A stretch of 64,000 nt of DNA, taken from positions 2,170,001-2,234,000 of the forward strand of contig OZ244119.1 in the NCBI GenBank assembly GCA_965215755.1, written 5' to 3'. The stretch comes from Tectiglobus sp965215755 (GTDB lineage: Bacteria > Pseudomonadota > Alphaproteobacteria > Rhizobiales > Hyphomicrobiaceae). Made by a program: the position numbers and the translations under genes. Positions 52,919 to 61,145 of this stretch are shown here, piece by piece. A model generated the notes under the pieces. That model did no database searches. It saw only the letters and a program-made list of their open reading frames with translations, and was not told the origin of the DNA. Every line of letters starts with the position of its first letter. Positions within the stretch are counted from its first letter, which is position 1.

Positions 52919-54976
52919 ATGTCTGACGTGTCTCACATCGATGCCGACGGTGAAACGCCCGTCAACCCGTACTCCCTGCTCGAAGCAGTCAACAGATCCA
53001 GCGATACCGCCCACGTGGCCTGGTTGGTTTTCCTCGGCGTCATGGCTTACTTCATGATTGCTGTGGCAGGTGTCACCCATAAAGACCTGCTGCTTGAGAA
53101 AGCCGTGCAACTGCCGATTTTGAACGTGCCTATTCCGCTGGTGCAGTTTTTCCAATTTGCTCCGATTTTTCTATTGCTGTTCCATCTCGGGTTGATTTCG
53201 CAGCTGGCGCTGTTGTCGAGGAAGACGCTGGAGTTCGATATCTCGGTGCGTCAGCTTGAACCAACGCGGCGGCGGACGCATCCGCTGCGCCTCGAGTTAC
53301 ACAACTTCTTCTTTGTGCAGGGTATTGCTGGGCCGCATCGCAGTTGGATCATGAGTATGTTCCTGCATTCGATGTCGTGGCTGACACTCGTCATCCTGCC
53401 GGTGGTGCTGCTGCTATTCATCCAGATCTCCTTCCTGCCGTATCATGACGTCGTGATTACCTGGACGCACCGGATTGCACTTGTTTTAGACATTGGTGTT
53501 CTTACGCTCATCGGCGTGTTTCTCACGAGGGCAGAGACCAACTTTTTCCAGGCATTCTGGCGGACGAGCATCTCGCATCCGGTCAGCTTCGTAATGACTA
53601 CTGGATTGCTGACATTCGTGGCGTTGTTTTCGTTCTTTGTTGCGACCGTGCCTGGCGAAACGCTGGATATCCGGGTGCAGCGCTATTTCCAAACCGATAA
53701 CAAGAACGCCCAGACGGCAAGCTCGTCGTACCTGGAAGGCTTCACAATTCCATTTTTATGGGGCAGCGAAGATGGCTCGCTGTTTGGTTTCTTCCATCGC
53801 AACTTGATCGTCACAGATATCGATCTGGTCGTCGACAAGGACGTGACGCCTGGTGAGACTTCGATTTCGTTGCGCGGGCGTGACCTGCGTTTCGCCAAGC
53901 TGGATCGATCAGATCTGCATCAGGCCGACATGACCGGTGTCAATCTGGACGGCGCGAGCCTGGTCGGAACGCACCTTTTCGACGCTAAGCTAAGTTGTCA
54001 GGACGAAACCGAATTGCTTCTCGGCGAAGGCCGCAGCAAGGCAAAGTGTGCGAGTGCGCGCAACGCCAACTTCAGTAAGGTCAAGCTGTCGGGTGCGCTG
54101 ATGACGGGGATCGACATCAGCGGCTCAAAGTTTGAGGAGGCGGATCTCGGTGGTGCTGTCCTGAAGTTTGCCATTATGGAGAGCACGAGCTTCTGGAATG
54201 CCGATCTACGCAAAGCGGACTTGACCGCTGGTATCCAGGGACAGGGTGCGAGTTTCGTTGTAGCCAATCTTGAAGGCGCGGACCTCAATGGCGGTCAGTT
54301 GCAGTTTGCAGATTTTTCCAATGCGCACCTGCAGGGAAGTTCGCTGGCGCATGCGCATCTGCAAGGTGCGGTTTTGCGCGATGCGGATCTGAGTGCCGCA
54401 ACGCTTGAGCAAACCCGACTGCAAAGTGCGGATATGACGGGCGCCAATCTCAACGGGGTTGATATGCGCCGCGCCTGGGTGTGGATGACGCTCCCGCCCG
54501 ATCCCGGCAAGCTGCGGTTTGCAGATTTCAGCGATCTCAATATCAAGCCGCTGAACAAGCGGGATCGCGATACGCTGGACTACGTGCTGCAGAACATTGC
54601 CAACAACAAGCTGCGGGTGGATGTCGAAGAGAGCCTGAAGAATCTGATGTCGAATTCGACCAGTGCGAAGTGGGCTGTATCCGATGGCGTTGGACGTTGG
54701 CAGGCGCTGGCTACCGTGGCGGATCCAGCCAATTCGCCTGACTTCGGGACCGAGCTGACAACGTTCCTGGAGCGTCTCGCGTGTAAGGCTCGCTGGAGCC
54801 AGGGCTCGGTGGCTGAAGGCGTTGCCCGGCGTGCCAACAGTCAAAAGTTTCGTGGCGATATGCCTTCGATCTATCTGCGCCTGACCTCGCAAGAAGACTG
54901 TAAGCCAGGTCAGTTCGTCTCCAAGGATCTGATGCAGGACCTCGCATCGAACGTGGATGCACGAATCAATCAGTAG
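52919..54976 (+). CDS. Membrane protein with C-terminal pentapeptide repeats
   Basis: The 685-residue protein starts at ATG 52919 (GGGAGGGG upstream). The N-terminal 270 residues hold about six membrane helices (AWLVFLGVMAYFMIAVAGV, FAPIFLLLFHLGLISQLALL, LTLVILPVVLLLFIQISF and others). The C-terminal part contains repeated A(D/N)LxX pentapeptides from about residue 340 to 530 (LRFAKLDRSDLHQADMTGVNLDGASL, LEGADLNGGQLQFADFSNAHLQGS). This forms a right-handed quadrilateral helix in known proteins. A polar helical domain of about 160 residues follows. The function of such membrane-pentapeptide fusions is unknown. Confidence 0.88.
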   Translation: MSDVSHIDADGETPVNPYSLLEAVNRSSDTAHVAWLVFLGVMAYFMIAVAGVTHKDLLLEKAVQLPILNVPIPLVQFFQFAPIFLLLFHLGLISQLALLSRKTLEFDISVRQLEPTRRRTHPLRLELHNFFFVQGIAGPHRSWIMSMFLHSMSWLTLVILPVVLLLFIQISFLPYHDVVITWTHRIALVLDIGVLTLIGVFLTRAETNFFQAFWRTSISHPVSFVMTTGLLTFVALFSFFVATVPGETLDIRVQRYFQTDNKNAQTASSSYLEGFTIPFLWGSEDGSLFGFFHRNLIVTDIDLVVDKDVTPGETSISLRGRDLRFAKLDRSDLHQADMTGVNLDGASLVGTHLFDAKLSCQDETELLLGEGRSKAKCASARNANFSKVKLSGALMTGIDISGSKFEEADLGGAVLKFAIMESTSFWNADLRKADLTAGIQGQGASFVVANLEGADLNGGQLQFADFSNAHLQGSSLAHAHLQGAVLRDADLSAATLEQTRLQSADMTGANLNGVDMRRAWVWMTLPPDPGKLRFADFSDLNIKPLNKRDRDTLDYVLQNIANNKLRVDVEESLKNLMSNSTSAKWAVSDGVGRWQALATVADPANSPDFGTELTTFLERLACKARWSQGSVAEGVARRANSQKFRGDMPSIYLRLTSQEDCKPGQFVSKDLMQDLASNVDARINQ

Positions 54977-55106
54977 TGCCTGACCGGCAGATCAGTCGCG
55001 TGCGACTTTGCTACGCCGCACCATTGCGCTAGGTCCATTGCGCAGGGCATCGCGTGTCGCAATTTCGCGAGCAGATCATTTTGCGGAGATGCGCCTGGTC
55101 CGGTTG

Positions 55107-55442
55107 TTATCCCGCGACAGCACGCGTGTCTTCGATATGGCGTGATTTGCCCTCGAAGTAGCAACCGGCATCAAGCTGCAACTCGCCGTGGAAAATGTCA
55201 CCGTAGACTTGGCAGCTCGATCGAAGATAGAGAACGTGCGCGAAGACGTTGCCGTGAACGATACCCGCAAGATCGATCTCATCGGCGACAAGATCGCCGT
55301 TGACCGTAGCATCTGGCTCTATTCTGAGTTTACGGCATGTGACGCGACCGTCGACGTCTCCAGCGATCACGACATCCAGGTCGGTCACAACCGAGCCGCC
55401 GATCTGTACGCGCTTATTGATGTAGAATGCATTGTCGCCCAA
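55107..55442 (-). CDS. Bactofilin family cytoskeletal protein
   Basis: The 111-residue protein is a single bactofilin (DUF583) beta-helix: VQIGGSVVTDLDVVIAGDVDGRVTCRKLRIEPDATVNGDLVADEIDLAGIVHGNVFAHVLYLRSSCQVYGDIFHGELQLDAG. Repeats of about 20 residues with Gly at turns are clear. Bactofilins polymerise without nucleotide and guide local cell-wall shape. The start is TTG at 55442, the best available start, preceded by GGGGGGCAAGAGCG. It stands between the pentapeptide gene and acdR. Confidence 0.88.
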   Translation of the reverse strand: MGDNAFYINKRVQIGGSVVTDLDVVIAGDVDGRVTCRKLRIEPDATVNGDLVADEIDLAGIVHGNVFAHVLYLRSSCQVYGDIFHGELQLDAGCYFEGKSRHIEDTRAVAG

Positions 55443-55602
55443 CGCTCTTGCCCCCCAGCAATCCAGCCCTTGCTGATCGATACCTCTGATCAGTGACCAA
55501 ACTTTGGAGAGTTAGACATTCTCGCAAGGAATCTGCGGCCTGCGCATCTGGCGGTCGAGAATTTCGAAGGCCAGATGGCTCATTCGCTGCCTCTGGTCGG
55601 CT

Positions 55603-56082
55603 TCAAAAGTCCAATGGTGCGTTGTCGATGACTTCTTTCATGACAAAGAAGGTTCTTGTCTGGCGAACCCCCGGGAGCGCAATTAACTGCTCGCCGTGCA
55701 AGCGGTTGAAGTCAGCAATGTCCCGGACCCGGATTTTCAGAAAATAGTCGAAATCTCCAGCCACCAGATGACAGTCAAGAATGAAGGGCAGTTCGGTGAT
55801 GGCGTCTTCGAAGGCTGCGAAGCTCTCCGGTGTTGAGCGATCGAGGACAACACCAACGACGACAAGTGCACCTCGATTGACTTTATGCGGTGCAACCTCG
55901 GCGCGAACAGCCTGCACGTAACCTTCGTCGAACAGACGCTGGGTTCTGCGATGGCAAGTGGCGGGGCTGACGTTACTTGTCTTGGCAAGATCAGCATTCG
56001 TGACCCGGCCATCCTGCTGCAGAGCCCGCAGAATCTTGCGGTCGATACGATCGAGATTTGCATGTATGAGAGATTCTTCCAT
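55603..56082 (-). CDS. acdR: Lrp/AsnC-family regulator, probable AcdR
   Basis: The 159-residue protein has an N-terminal HTH (LDRIDRKILRALQQDGRVTNADLAKTSNVSPATCHRRTQRLFDEGYVQ) and a C-terminal RAM domain (LPFILDCHLVAGDFDYFLKIRVRDIADFNRLHGEQLIALPGVRQTRTFFVMKEV). It is divergent from acdS. Lrp-type regulators divergently placed next to ACC deaminase genes (AcdR) activate them and sense low oxygen/ACC in other bacteria; this is knowledge of the family, and here it rests on the arrangement. Confidence 0.88.
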   Translation of the reverse strand: MEESLIHANLDRIDRKILRALQQDGRVTNADLAKTSNVSPATCHRRTQRLFDEGYVQAVRAEVAPHKVNRGALVVVGVVLDRSTPESFAAFEDAITELPFILDCHLVAGDFDYFLKIRVRDIADFNRLHGEQLIALPGVRQTRTFFVMKEVIDNAPLDF

Positions 56083-56224
56083 AAGTCACCACTTAACCTA
56101 GGAGCTTTTCTTTCTTTGGATGTTTTATGGATAGTATAGTTCATTTTAGCGTCGTAATATGAGAGCACATTTCGAAGCATTTCCGATATTCTCACCGACG
56201 ATCTGCATGAGCCGGGAGAATGTA
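56083..56224. promoter_or_regulatory. acdR-acdS divergent control region
   Basis: This 142-nt gap is AT-rich around 56110-56150 (e.g. TATAGT at 56133 region). It should hold promoters for both genes and AcdR/Lrp boxes; no exact box could be assigned by eye. Confidence 0.5.
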
Positions 56225-57244
56225 ATGCTGCGATTGGATAAGTTTGAAAAATACCCGCTGACCTTTGGTCCGACACCGATTGAACATCTCCCCCGGATGA
56301 CAGAGGCGCTCGGTGGTCAGGTTCAAATCTATGCCAAGCGCGATGACTGCAATTCCGGCTTGGCCATGGGTGGGAACAAGCTTCGTAAACTTGAATACAT
56401 CGTGCCAGATGCGATTGCGTCGAATGCTGACACGTTGGTTTCCATCGGCGGCGTACAATCCAACCACACTCGCATGGTGGCTGCGACGGCTGCCAAGATC
56501 GGCATGAAGTGTGTCGTAGTGCAGGAGAGCTGGGTGCCGCACGAAGATGCGGTCTATGACCGTGTCGGCAACATACTGATGACGCGCTTGATGGGTGCTG
56601 ATAGCCGCATCGTGCCGGATGGATTTGACATCGGTATCCGCAAGAGCTGGGAGGAGGCAATTCAGTCAGTCAAGGATGCCGGCGGCAAACCTTATGGCAT
56701 TCCAGCGGGAGCCTCGGTCCATAAGTTCGGTGGATTAGGGTATGTCGGGTTCGCCGAAGAAGTGCGGGCACAGGAAGCCGAGATGGGTATAACGTTTGAT
56801 TACATCATCGTTTGCGTCGTGACAGGCTCAACCCAGGCAGGAATGATCGTTGGCTTTGCTGCTGACAATCGTGCGGACAAAGTCATTGGTATTGACGCGT
56901 CGGGAACACCTGAGCAAACGCGTGCGCAAGTCCGTCAAATAGTCGATGGGACGGCAGAACTCGTCGAGCTTGGCCGTTCGGTTCGCGATGATGAGATCGT
57001 GATTCTCAATGATTATGCCTATCCCGCCTACGGTGTGCCGAGCGCGGAGACGAATGATGCGATCCGTTTTGCTGCCCAAACCGAAGCCATGATCACTGAC
57101 CCGGTCTACGAAGGCAAATCGATGCAAGGGATGATGGATCTGGTCAAGAAGGGGTATTTCCCTGAAGGCTCAAAGGTTCTCTACGCGCATCTCGGCGGAG
57201 CGCCGGCGTTGAATGGCTATAGCTATACCTACCGGAATGGGTGA
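56225..57244 (+). CDS. acdS: 1-aminocyclopropane-1-carboxylate deaminase
   Basis: The 339-residue PLP enzyme cleaves ACC, the ethylene precursor in plants, to 2-oxobutyrate and ammonia. Known active-site residues can be placed after a shift of one from the reference numbering: Lys52 (PLP Schiff base, GNKLRK), Ser79 (GGVQSNHTR), Tyr295 and Glu296 (DPVYEGKSM), and Leu323 (AHLGGAPALN). The last two distinguish true ACC deaminase from D-cysteine desulfhydrase. The start is ATG 56225, with GGGAGAA upstream. Length is normal for AcdS. It often helps root-associated bacteria lower plant ethylene. Confidence 0.93.
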   Translation: MLRLDKFEKYPLTFGPTPIEHLPRMTEALGGQVQIYAKRDDCNSGLAMGGNKLRKLEYIVPDAIASNADTLVSIGGVQSNHTRMVAATAAKIGMKCVVVQESWVPHEDAVYDRVGNILMTRLMGADSRIVPDGFDIGIRKSWEEAIQSVKDAGGKPYGIPAGASVHKFGGLGYVGFAEEVRAQEAEMGITFDYIIVCVVTGSTQAGMIVGFAADNRADKVIGIDASGTPEQTRAQVRQIVDGTAELVELGRSVRDDEIVILNDYAYPAYGVPSAETNDAIRFAAQTEAMITDPVYEGKSMQGMMDLVKKGYFPEGSKVLYAHLGGAPALNGYSYTYRNG

Positions 57245-57276
57245 TCGGATCGCTCCGTTTGGAACCAGGGGGGCGA

Positions 57277-57317
57277 CCACCAACGGCGTACGCTAACCGA
57301 CCGTTCACCTTTGGTGG
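57277..57317 (+). terminator. Hairpin after acdS, candidate terminator
   Basis: CCACCAA (57277-57283) pairs with TTGGTGG (57311-57317), and inside it AACGG can pair with CCGTT. The downstream T-tract is poor (TTGGTTCTTG), so termination is uncertain. Confidence 0.35.
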
Positions 57318-57361
57318 CAGTTGGTTCTTGTAATTAATGCTCGTGACATAGATATTCTAAT

Positions 57362-57410
57362 CATCACCGGGGAGTCCGGTGATGCGAACATTGCCAAAGG
57401 AGTTTTGGCC
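57362..57410 (+). promoter_or_regulatory. Structured leader of nadM-Nudix: two hairpins ending at the start codon
   Basis: Hairpin 1 is CATCACCGG (57362-57370), loop GGAGT, CCGGTGATG (57376-57384). After a short linker, hairpin 2 is GCCAAA (57393-57398), loop GGAGT (57399-57403), TTTGGC (57404-57409), then C and ATG at 57411. The second loop carries the Shine-Dalgarno GGAG. The same architecture and an identical second hairpin occur before nadV at 58538-58586. It may be a translational control element responding to an NAD-related signal; that ligand is inference. Confidence 0.75.
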
Positions 57411-58502
57411 ATGGCAAAGAAGCCATATGACTTCCTGATCTTTATCGGGCGTTTTCAGCCACTACATCTCGGCCACGAATACATTATCCGGCAGGCCCTC
57501 GAGCAAGCTGAGACAGTGTTGTTGTTTGTGGGCTCGACCAATCTGGCGCGGTCCGTGCGCAATCCGTTCACGTTTTCAGAGCGCCAGGAGATGATCGCAC
57601 TTACGTTTGCTGATGAGCTGGCCGCAGGGCGGATCGTCGTCAAGGACGTACAGGATCACCCGTATAACGACACCGCGTGGATTGCGCATGTGCAGCGTAC
57701 CGTCCGCGACACGGTTCTGGCCGCTGGCAATCGTGACAACCCTGGCGTGGCTCTGGCCGGGCTCAATGACTTTGATGTCGGCCTGATTGGTCATGGCAAA
57801 GATGGCACAAGTTATTATCTGAAGCTGTTCCCGGAATGGGGCGCGGTCAACATCAAGTCACCGTATGGCACCTTCAACGCGACTGATATCCGGGTCGATT
57901 ATTTTCGCAAAGCGCCTTTGATTGCGCGAGATTGCTTGTCAGAACCGGTTGTTGAGTTTCTCGAGCGCTTTCGGTTGTCAGAGCCTTTCCGTGACTTGGT
58001 TGCTGAAGCCGACTATGTCCGTCAGTATCAGAAGTCGTGGGAGGCAGCGCCCTATGCGCCGACGTTTGTGACCGTGGATGCCGTCTGTGTGCAGTCCGGC
58101 CACGTGCTGATGATCGAGCGTGCAGGCAGTCCGGGCAAAGGCCTTCTGGCATTGCCGGGCGGCTTTCTCGACCGCGGTGAACGGTTGCGTGATGCTGTCG
58201 TGCGCGAACTAAAGGAAGAGACCCGCATCCGCGATAGCAAAGGCGAGATCCCACCGGCGCTGCTTGCGAGCTATATCGAGGACAGCAAGACACGGGTGTT
58301 TGATGAGCCCAATCGTTCGGCACGCGGGCGCACGCTGACCCACGCTTTCTACTTCAATCTGCCGGAGCGGCGGGATCTGTTCGGCGTCAAAGGTGACGAT
58401 GATGCGACGCGCGCGCAATGGTACGAGCTTGGCACGCTCAGCCCCAGTGACTGCTTTGAAGACCACTGGTTCATCATCCAGGAGATGACAGGAATTTCGT
58501 GA
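57411..58502 (+). CDS. nadM: Bifunctional nicotinamide-nucleotide adenylyltransferase / Nudix hydrolase
   Basis: The 363-residue protein starts at ATG 57411 (the frame is open from 57321). The N-terminal part is a NadM-type nucleotidyltransferase with GRFQPLHLGH at 13-22 and SPYGTFNATDIR for ATP/NMN binding. The C-terminal half is a Nudix domain with GGFLDRGERLRDAVVRELKEE as Nudix box (the usual Gly of the ending is replaced by Arg, as in some members of this family). The NMNAT part makes NAD+ from NMN and ATP; the Nudix part is thought to cleave ADP-ribose-type compounds. It is followed by nadV, so nicotinamide salvage is complete: NadV makes NMN and NadM makes NAD+. Confidence 0.93.
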   Translation: MAKKPYDFLIFIGRFQPLHLGHEYIIRQALEQAETVLLFVGSTNLARSVRNPFTFSERQEMIALTFADELAAGRIVVKDVQDHPYNDTAWIAHVQRTVRDTVLAAGNRDNPGVALAGLNDFDVGLIGHGKDGTSYYLKLFPEWGAVNIKSPYGTFNATDIRVDYFRKAPLIARDCLSEPVVEFLERFRLSEPFRDLVAEADYVRQYQKSWEAAPYAPTFVTVDAVCVQSGHVLMIERAGSPGKGLLALPGGFLDRGERLRDAVVRELKEETRIRDSKGEIPPALLASYIEDSKTRVFDEPNRSARGRTLTHAFYFNLPERRDLFGVKGDDDATRAQWYELGTLSPSDCFEDHWFIIQEMTGIS

Positions 58503-58537
58503 TCTGCTGCGCGTCGAGCGCAACGGATGTCTGCGAC

Positions 58538-58586
58538 GGGTATCGGGGTGGCCGGTGCCTCACACACAGCCAAAGGAGTTTTGGCC
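58538..58586 (+). promoter_or_regulatory. Structured leader of nadV: two hairpins ending at the start codon
   Basis: Hairpin 1 is GGTATCGG (58539-58546), loop GGTGG, CCGGTGCC (58552-58559), all pairing with two G-T pairs. The 9-nt linker TCACACACA (58560-58568) follows. Hairpin 2 is identical to that before nadM: GCCAAA (58569-58574), loop GGAGT, TTTGGC (58580-58585), then C and ATG at 58587. Stem 1 differs from the nadM copy at several positions yet keeps base pairing. Confidence 0.75.
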
Positions 58587-60035
58587 ATGACTGATTTGAA
58601 CACTGACTTCAAGTTTGATTTGTCCGCACTCGATAATCCGATTTTCGACACGGATAGCTACAAGTACTCACACTACCTGCAAAACCCCCCGGGAACCCTG
58701 CGGGTGTCGTCTTACATTGAGGCGCGGCCCGGTGGACGGTTCGACCGCCTGGTTTTCTTCGGGTTGCAAGGCTTCCTGAAGCGCTACCTGATGCAGCCTC
58801 TCACACAGGAGATGGTCGATCAGGCAGAGCCTTACATTCTCGCTCATGGATTGCCGTTCAACCGGGCAGGTTTCGAGCGCATAGTGACGGAGCATGGTGG
58901 GCGCTGGCCGGTGGAGATCGAAGCCCTGCCGGAAGGAACAGTGGTGCCGGTTGGGGTGCCGGTGGCGCAGATCGTCAATACCGATGATGCTCTCCCCTGG
59001 ATCGGTTCATTCCTTGAGACTTCGCTGCTGCGGGCGATCTGGTATCCGACGACTGTCGCGACCGTGTCGTGGCATGCGAAACAAATCATTCGTGCCGGGT
59101 TGGAGCGCACCTGTGATGACATCGCGCCGGTGCTGCCGTTCCGGTTGCATGATTTTGGTGCCCGTGGCGCAACCAGCCGGGAAGCCAGTCAGATCGGTGG
59201 CGCGGCTCATCTGGTGAATTTCCAGGGAACGGACACGGTCGAAGGCATGGTCTGGGCCAATGCATTTTATGATGCGGGCCTGCCCGGCTTTTCGATCCCG
59301 GCAGCCGAGCACTCGACAATGACGGCTTGGGGGGCTCGGCGCGAAGCCGTTGCCTACCGCAACATGGTCGACCAATTTGGCGGCACTGGTGCTCTCTTCG
59401 CGGTCGTATCCGATAGTTACGACCTCGACAACGCGGTCGACAACATCTGGGGTAGCGAACTCAAAGCTGCTGTTGAGGCGAATGGCGGTACGCTGGTTGT
59501 ACGGCCGGACAGCGGTGATCCTGTCGAAGTACCATTGCGCGTCCTGCGAAGCCTTGAAGCCAGTTATGGCGCACGTACGAATGCCAAGGGATATAAGGTT
59601 CTGGCAGATTGCGTGCGCGTCATCCAAGGTGATGGGATGAACCTCAAGACCATTGGCCGGCTGGTTGATGCCGTCGCCGAGGCCGGGTTCTCACTGGAGA
59701 ACATCGCGTTCGGTATGGGCGGTGGTCTGCTGCAGAAGGTTAATCGTGACACACTGCGCTGGGCTCAGAAAGCCAATGCGATCTCGCTGCGATATGGCTC
59801 GTCGTCGGATGAACCGATCTGGGAGGCTATCAACAAGGTCGTTGCCACTGACTCCAGCAAAAGCTCGAAGCGAGGTCGGCAGTCTGTTGTGCGCGAAGAT
59901 GGGCTTTTGAGCGCTGCTCGGCGCGATCAGGTCGGGCGACGCGAAGATCTGCTAAAGCCCGTCTTCCGTGATGGCGAGTTGCTCTCGAACGTGACGTTCG
60001 CTGAGGTTCGCGCGCGTGCCGAGCAGACCAGCTAG
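58587..60035 (+). CDS. nadV: Nicotinamide phosphoribosyltransferase
   Basis: The 482-residue enzyme converts nicotinamide and PRPP to NMN. It has the NAMPT-type start (NPIFDTDSYKYSHYLQNPPGT), the FGLQGFLKRYL segment, HDFGARGATSREAS, GFSIPAAEHSTMTAWG, VVRPDSGDP and the C-terminal GMGGGLLQKVNRDT and KRGRQSV motifs. These separate it from nicotinate PRTases (PncB). The start at ATG 58587 is fixed by the leader hairpin. It is 84 nt downstream of nadM-Nudix and probably in the same transcript. Confidence 0.93.
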   Translation: MTDLNTDFKFDLSALDNPIFDTDSYKYSHYLQNPPGTLRVSSYIEARPGGRFDRLVFFGLQGFLKRYLMQPLTQEMVDQAEPYILAHGLPFNRAGFERIVTEHGGRWPVEIEALPEGTVVPVGVPVAQIVNTDDALPWIGSFLETSLLRAIWYPTTVATVSWHAKQIIRAGLERTCDDIAPVLPFRLHDFGARGATSREASQIGGAAHLVNFQGTDTVEGMVWANAFYDAGLPGFSIPAAEHSTMTAWGARREAVAYRNMVDQFGGTGALFAVVSDSYDLDNAVDNIWGSELKAAVEANGGTLVVRPDSGDPVEVPLRVLRSLEASYGARTNAKGYKVLADCVRVIQGDGMNLKTIGRLVDAVAEAGFSLENIAFGMGGGLLQKVNRDTLRWAQKANAISLRYGSSSDEPIWEAINKVVATDSSKSSKRGRQSVVREDGLLSAARRDQVGRREDLLKPVFRDGELLSNVTFAEVRARAEQTS

Positions 60036-60445
60036 GGCTCTGGTTCAGGCATTTGCTCGTTCGTGCTGCGCGCCCGGATGCCAATGTCTGAATCATCATC
60101 GGCCAGGCCTGCTTCTTTACTCCTCGCGATCCACAAGGTCCTCCGACCGGGGCAGTGCACGTCATTGCTCCGGTTTCTTTGTCTTCGTTCTCCTGATTGA
60201 TCGACCTCGCATGGCGGATGTTGCATTGCTGTTGCAACCAATTGAGAACAATAGTAGAACATAATTTCGTGCGAATCCGGTGGACAATGCGATGAAGCGA
60301 GTCGCCGTCTCAGGACGACACGTTAGTGTTGCGTGTGAGTCGGGCGGATATTGAGCGCCCGGAACCGAATTTGAGCTGGCGATCCACGTGACACCCGATA
60401 GGCACGATGGATTGCGTAGCAGTATGTCAGAAGGAAATCGTCCTC
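60036..60445. other. Intergenic region upstream of ssb
   Basis: 410 nt without a gene. The notable content is an SOS-box-like element at 60246-60260. Open frames here are not convincing. Confidence 0.5.
60246..60260 (-). promoter_or_regulatory. SOS box (LexA site) upstream of ssb
   Basis: GAAC-N7-GAAC at 60246-60260 is the reverse complement of GTTC-N7-GTTC, the known alphaproteobacterial LexA box. TTGCAA (60232-60237) lies 17 nt before TAGAAC (60255-60260), so the box could overlap a promoter -10. It lies 185 nt upstream of ssb. Confidence 0.6.
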
Positions 60446-60946
60446 ATGGCCGGATCAGTCAATAAAGTCATTCTCGTCGGCAATCTAGGAGCTGACCCCG
60501 AAATTCGGCGCACGCAGGACGGTCGCCCAATTGCCAACCTTCGCATCGCAACGAGCGAGAGCTGGCGCGATAAGGGTTCTGGCGAGCGCCGAGATCGAAC
60601 GGAATGGCACCGTGTTGTTATCTTCAGCGAGGGCCTCTGCCGCGTCGCAGAACAGTATCTGCGGAAAGGCGCCAAGGTCTATATCGAAGGCCAGCTGCAA
60701 ACTCGGAAGTGGCAGGATCAGTCCGGCCAGGATCGCTATTCAACCGAAGTCGTGCTGCAAGGATTTGGCTCGACGCTGACCATGCTCGACGGCCGCAATG
60801 GCGGTGGTGGCGGCATGTCTGATGGTGGACAGTCCGACTATGACAATATGGGTGGCGGCTACGATGAGCCGCGTCGCCCAGCGGGTGGCAGCGGCGGAGG
60901 GAGTGGCGGTTTCGACAAGCCGCTTGATGACGAGATCCCGTTCTAG
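60446..60946 (+). CDS. ssb: Single-stranded DNA-binding protein
   Basis: The 166-residue protein starts at ATG 60446 (AAGGAAA upstream; the frame extends to 60407). Residues 1-110 form the OB fold: SVNKVILVGNLGADPEIRRTQDGRPIANLRIATSESW ... EWHRVVIFSEGLCRVAEQYLRKGAKVYIEGQLQTRKWQDQSG. A Gly-rich tail and the DDEIPF ending interact with partner proteins. It binds single-stranded DNA in replication, repair and recombination. An SOS-type box lies upstream. The terminator at 60977 follows. Confidence 0.96.
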   Translation: MAGSVNKVILVGNLGADPEIRRTQDGRPIANLRIATSESWRDKGSGERRDRTEWHRVVIFSEGLCRVAEQYLRKGAKVYIEGQLQTRKWQDQSGQDRYSTEVVLQGFGSTLTMLDGRNGGGGGMSDGGQSDYDNMGGGYDEPRRPAGGSGGGSGGFDKPLDDEIPF

Positions 60947-60976
60947 GGCTTACCCGGAGTCAAGACTATCAAAGAG

Positions 60977-61008
60977 GCGCCTGACACATTGTGTTCAGGC
61001 GCTTTTTT
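60977..61008 (+). terminator. Rho-independent terminator of ssb
   Basis: GCGCCTGACAC pairs with GTGTTCAGGCGC (one bulged base, loop ATT), followed by six T. It lies 31 nt past the ssb stop. Confidence 0.85.
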
Positions 61009-61145
61009 GTGGCGCTTTTGTCGTGTTGGCGATCGCCGCCTCTCTCTTCTGTCAGCGTATTAACCGTGCCGTCTTAACTTTGATGGCATGCGGCTTGCTC
61101 GGTTAACGGCAATTCTTGCCACACCAATCGGAGCATCAGGCCGCC

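Noticed and set aside
57362..57410. Known NAD riboswitch class (nadA or pnuC motif)
   Set aside because: The simple two-hairpin layout does not resemble the published pseudoknotted or bulged cores as I know them, though only a covariance search would exclude this.
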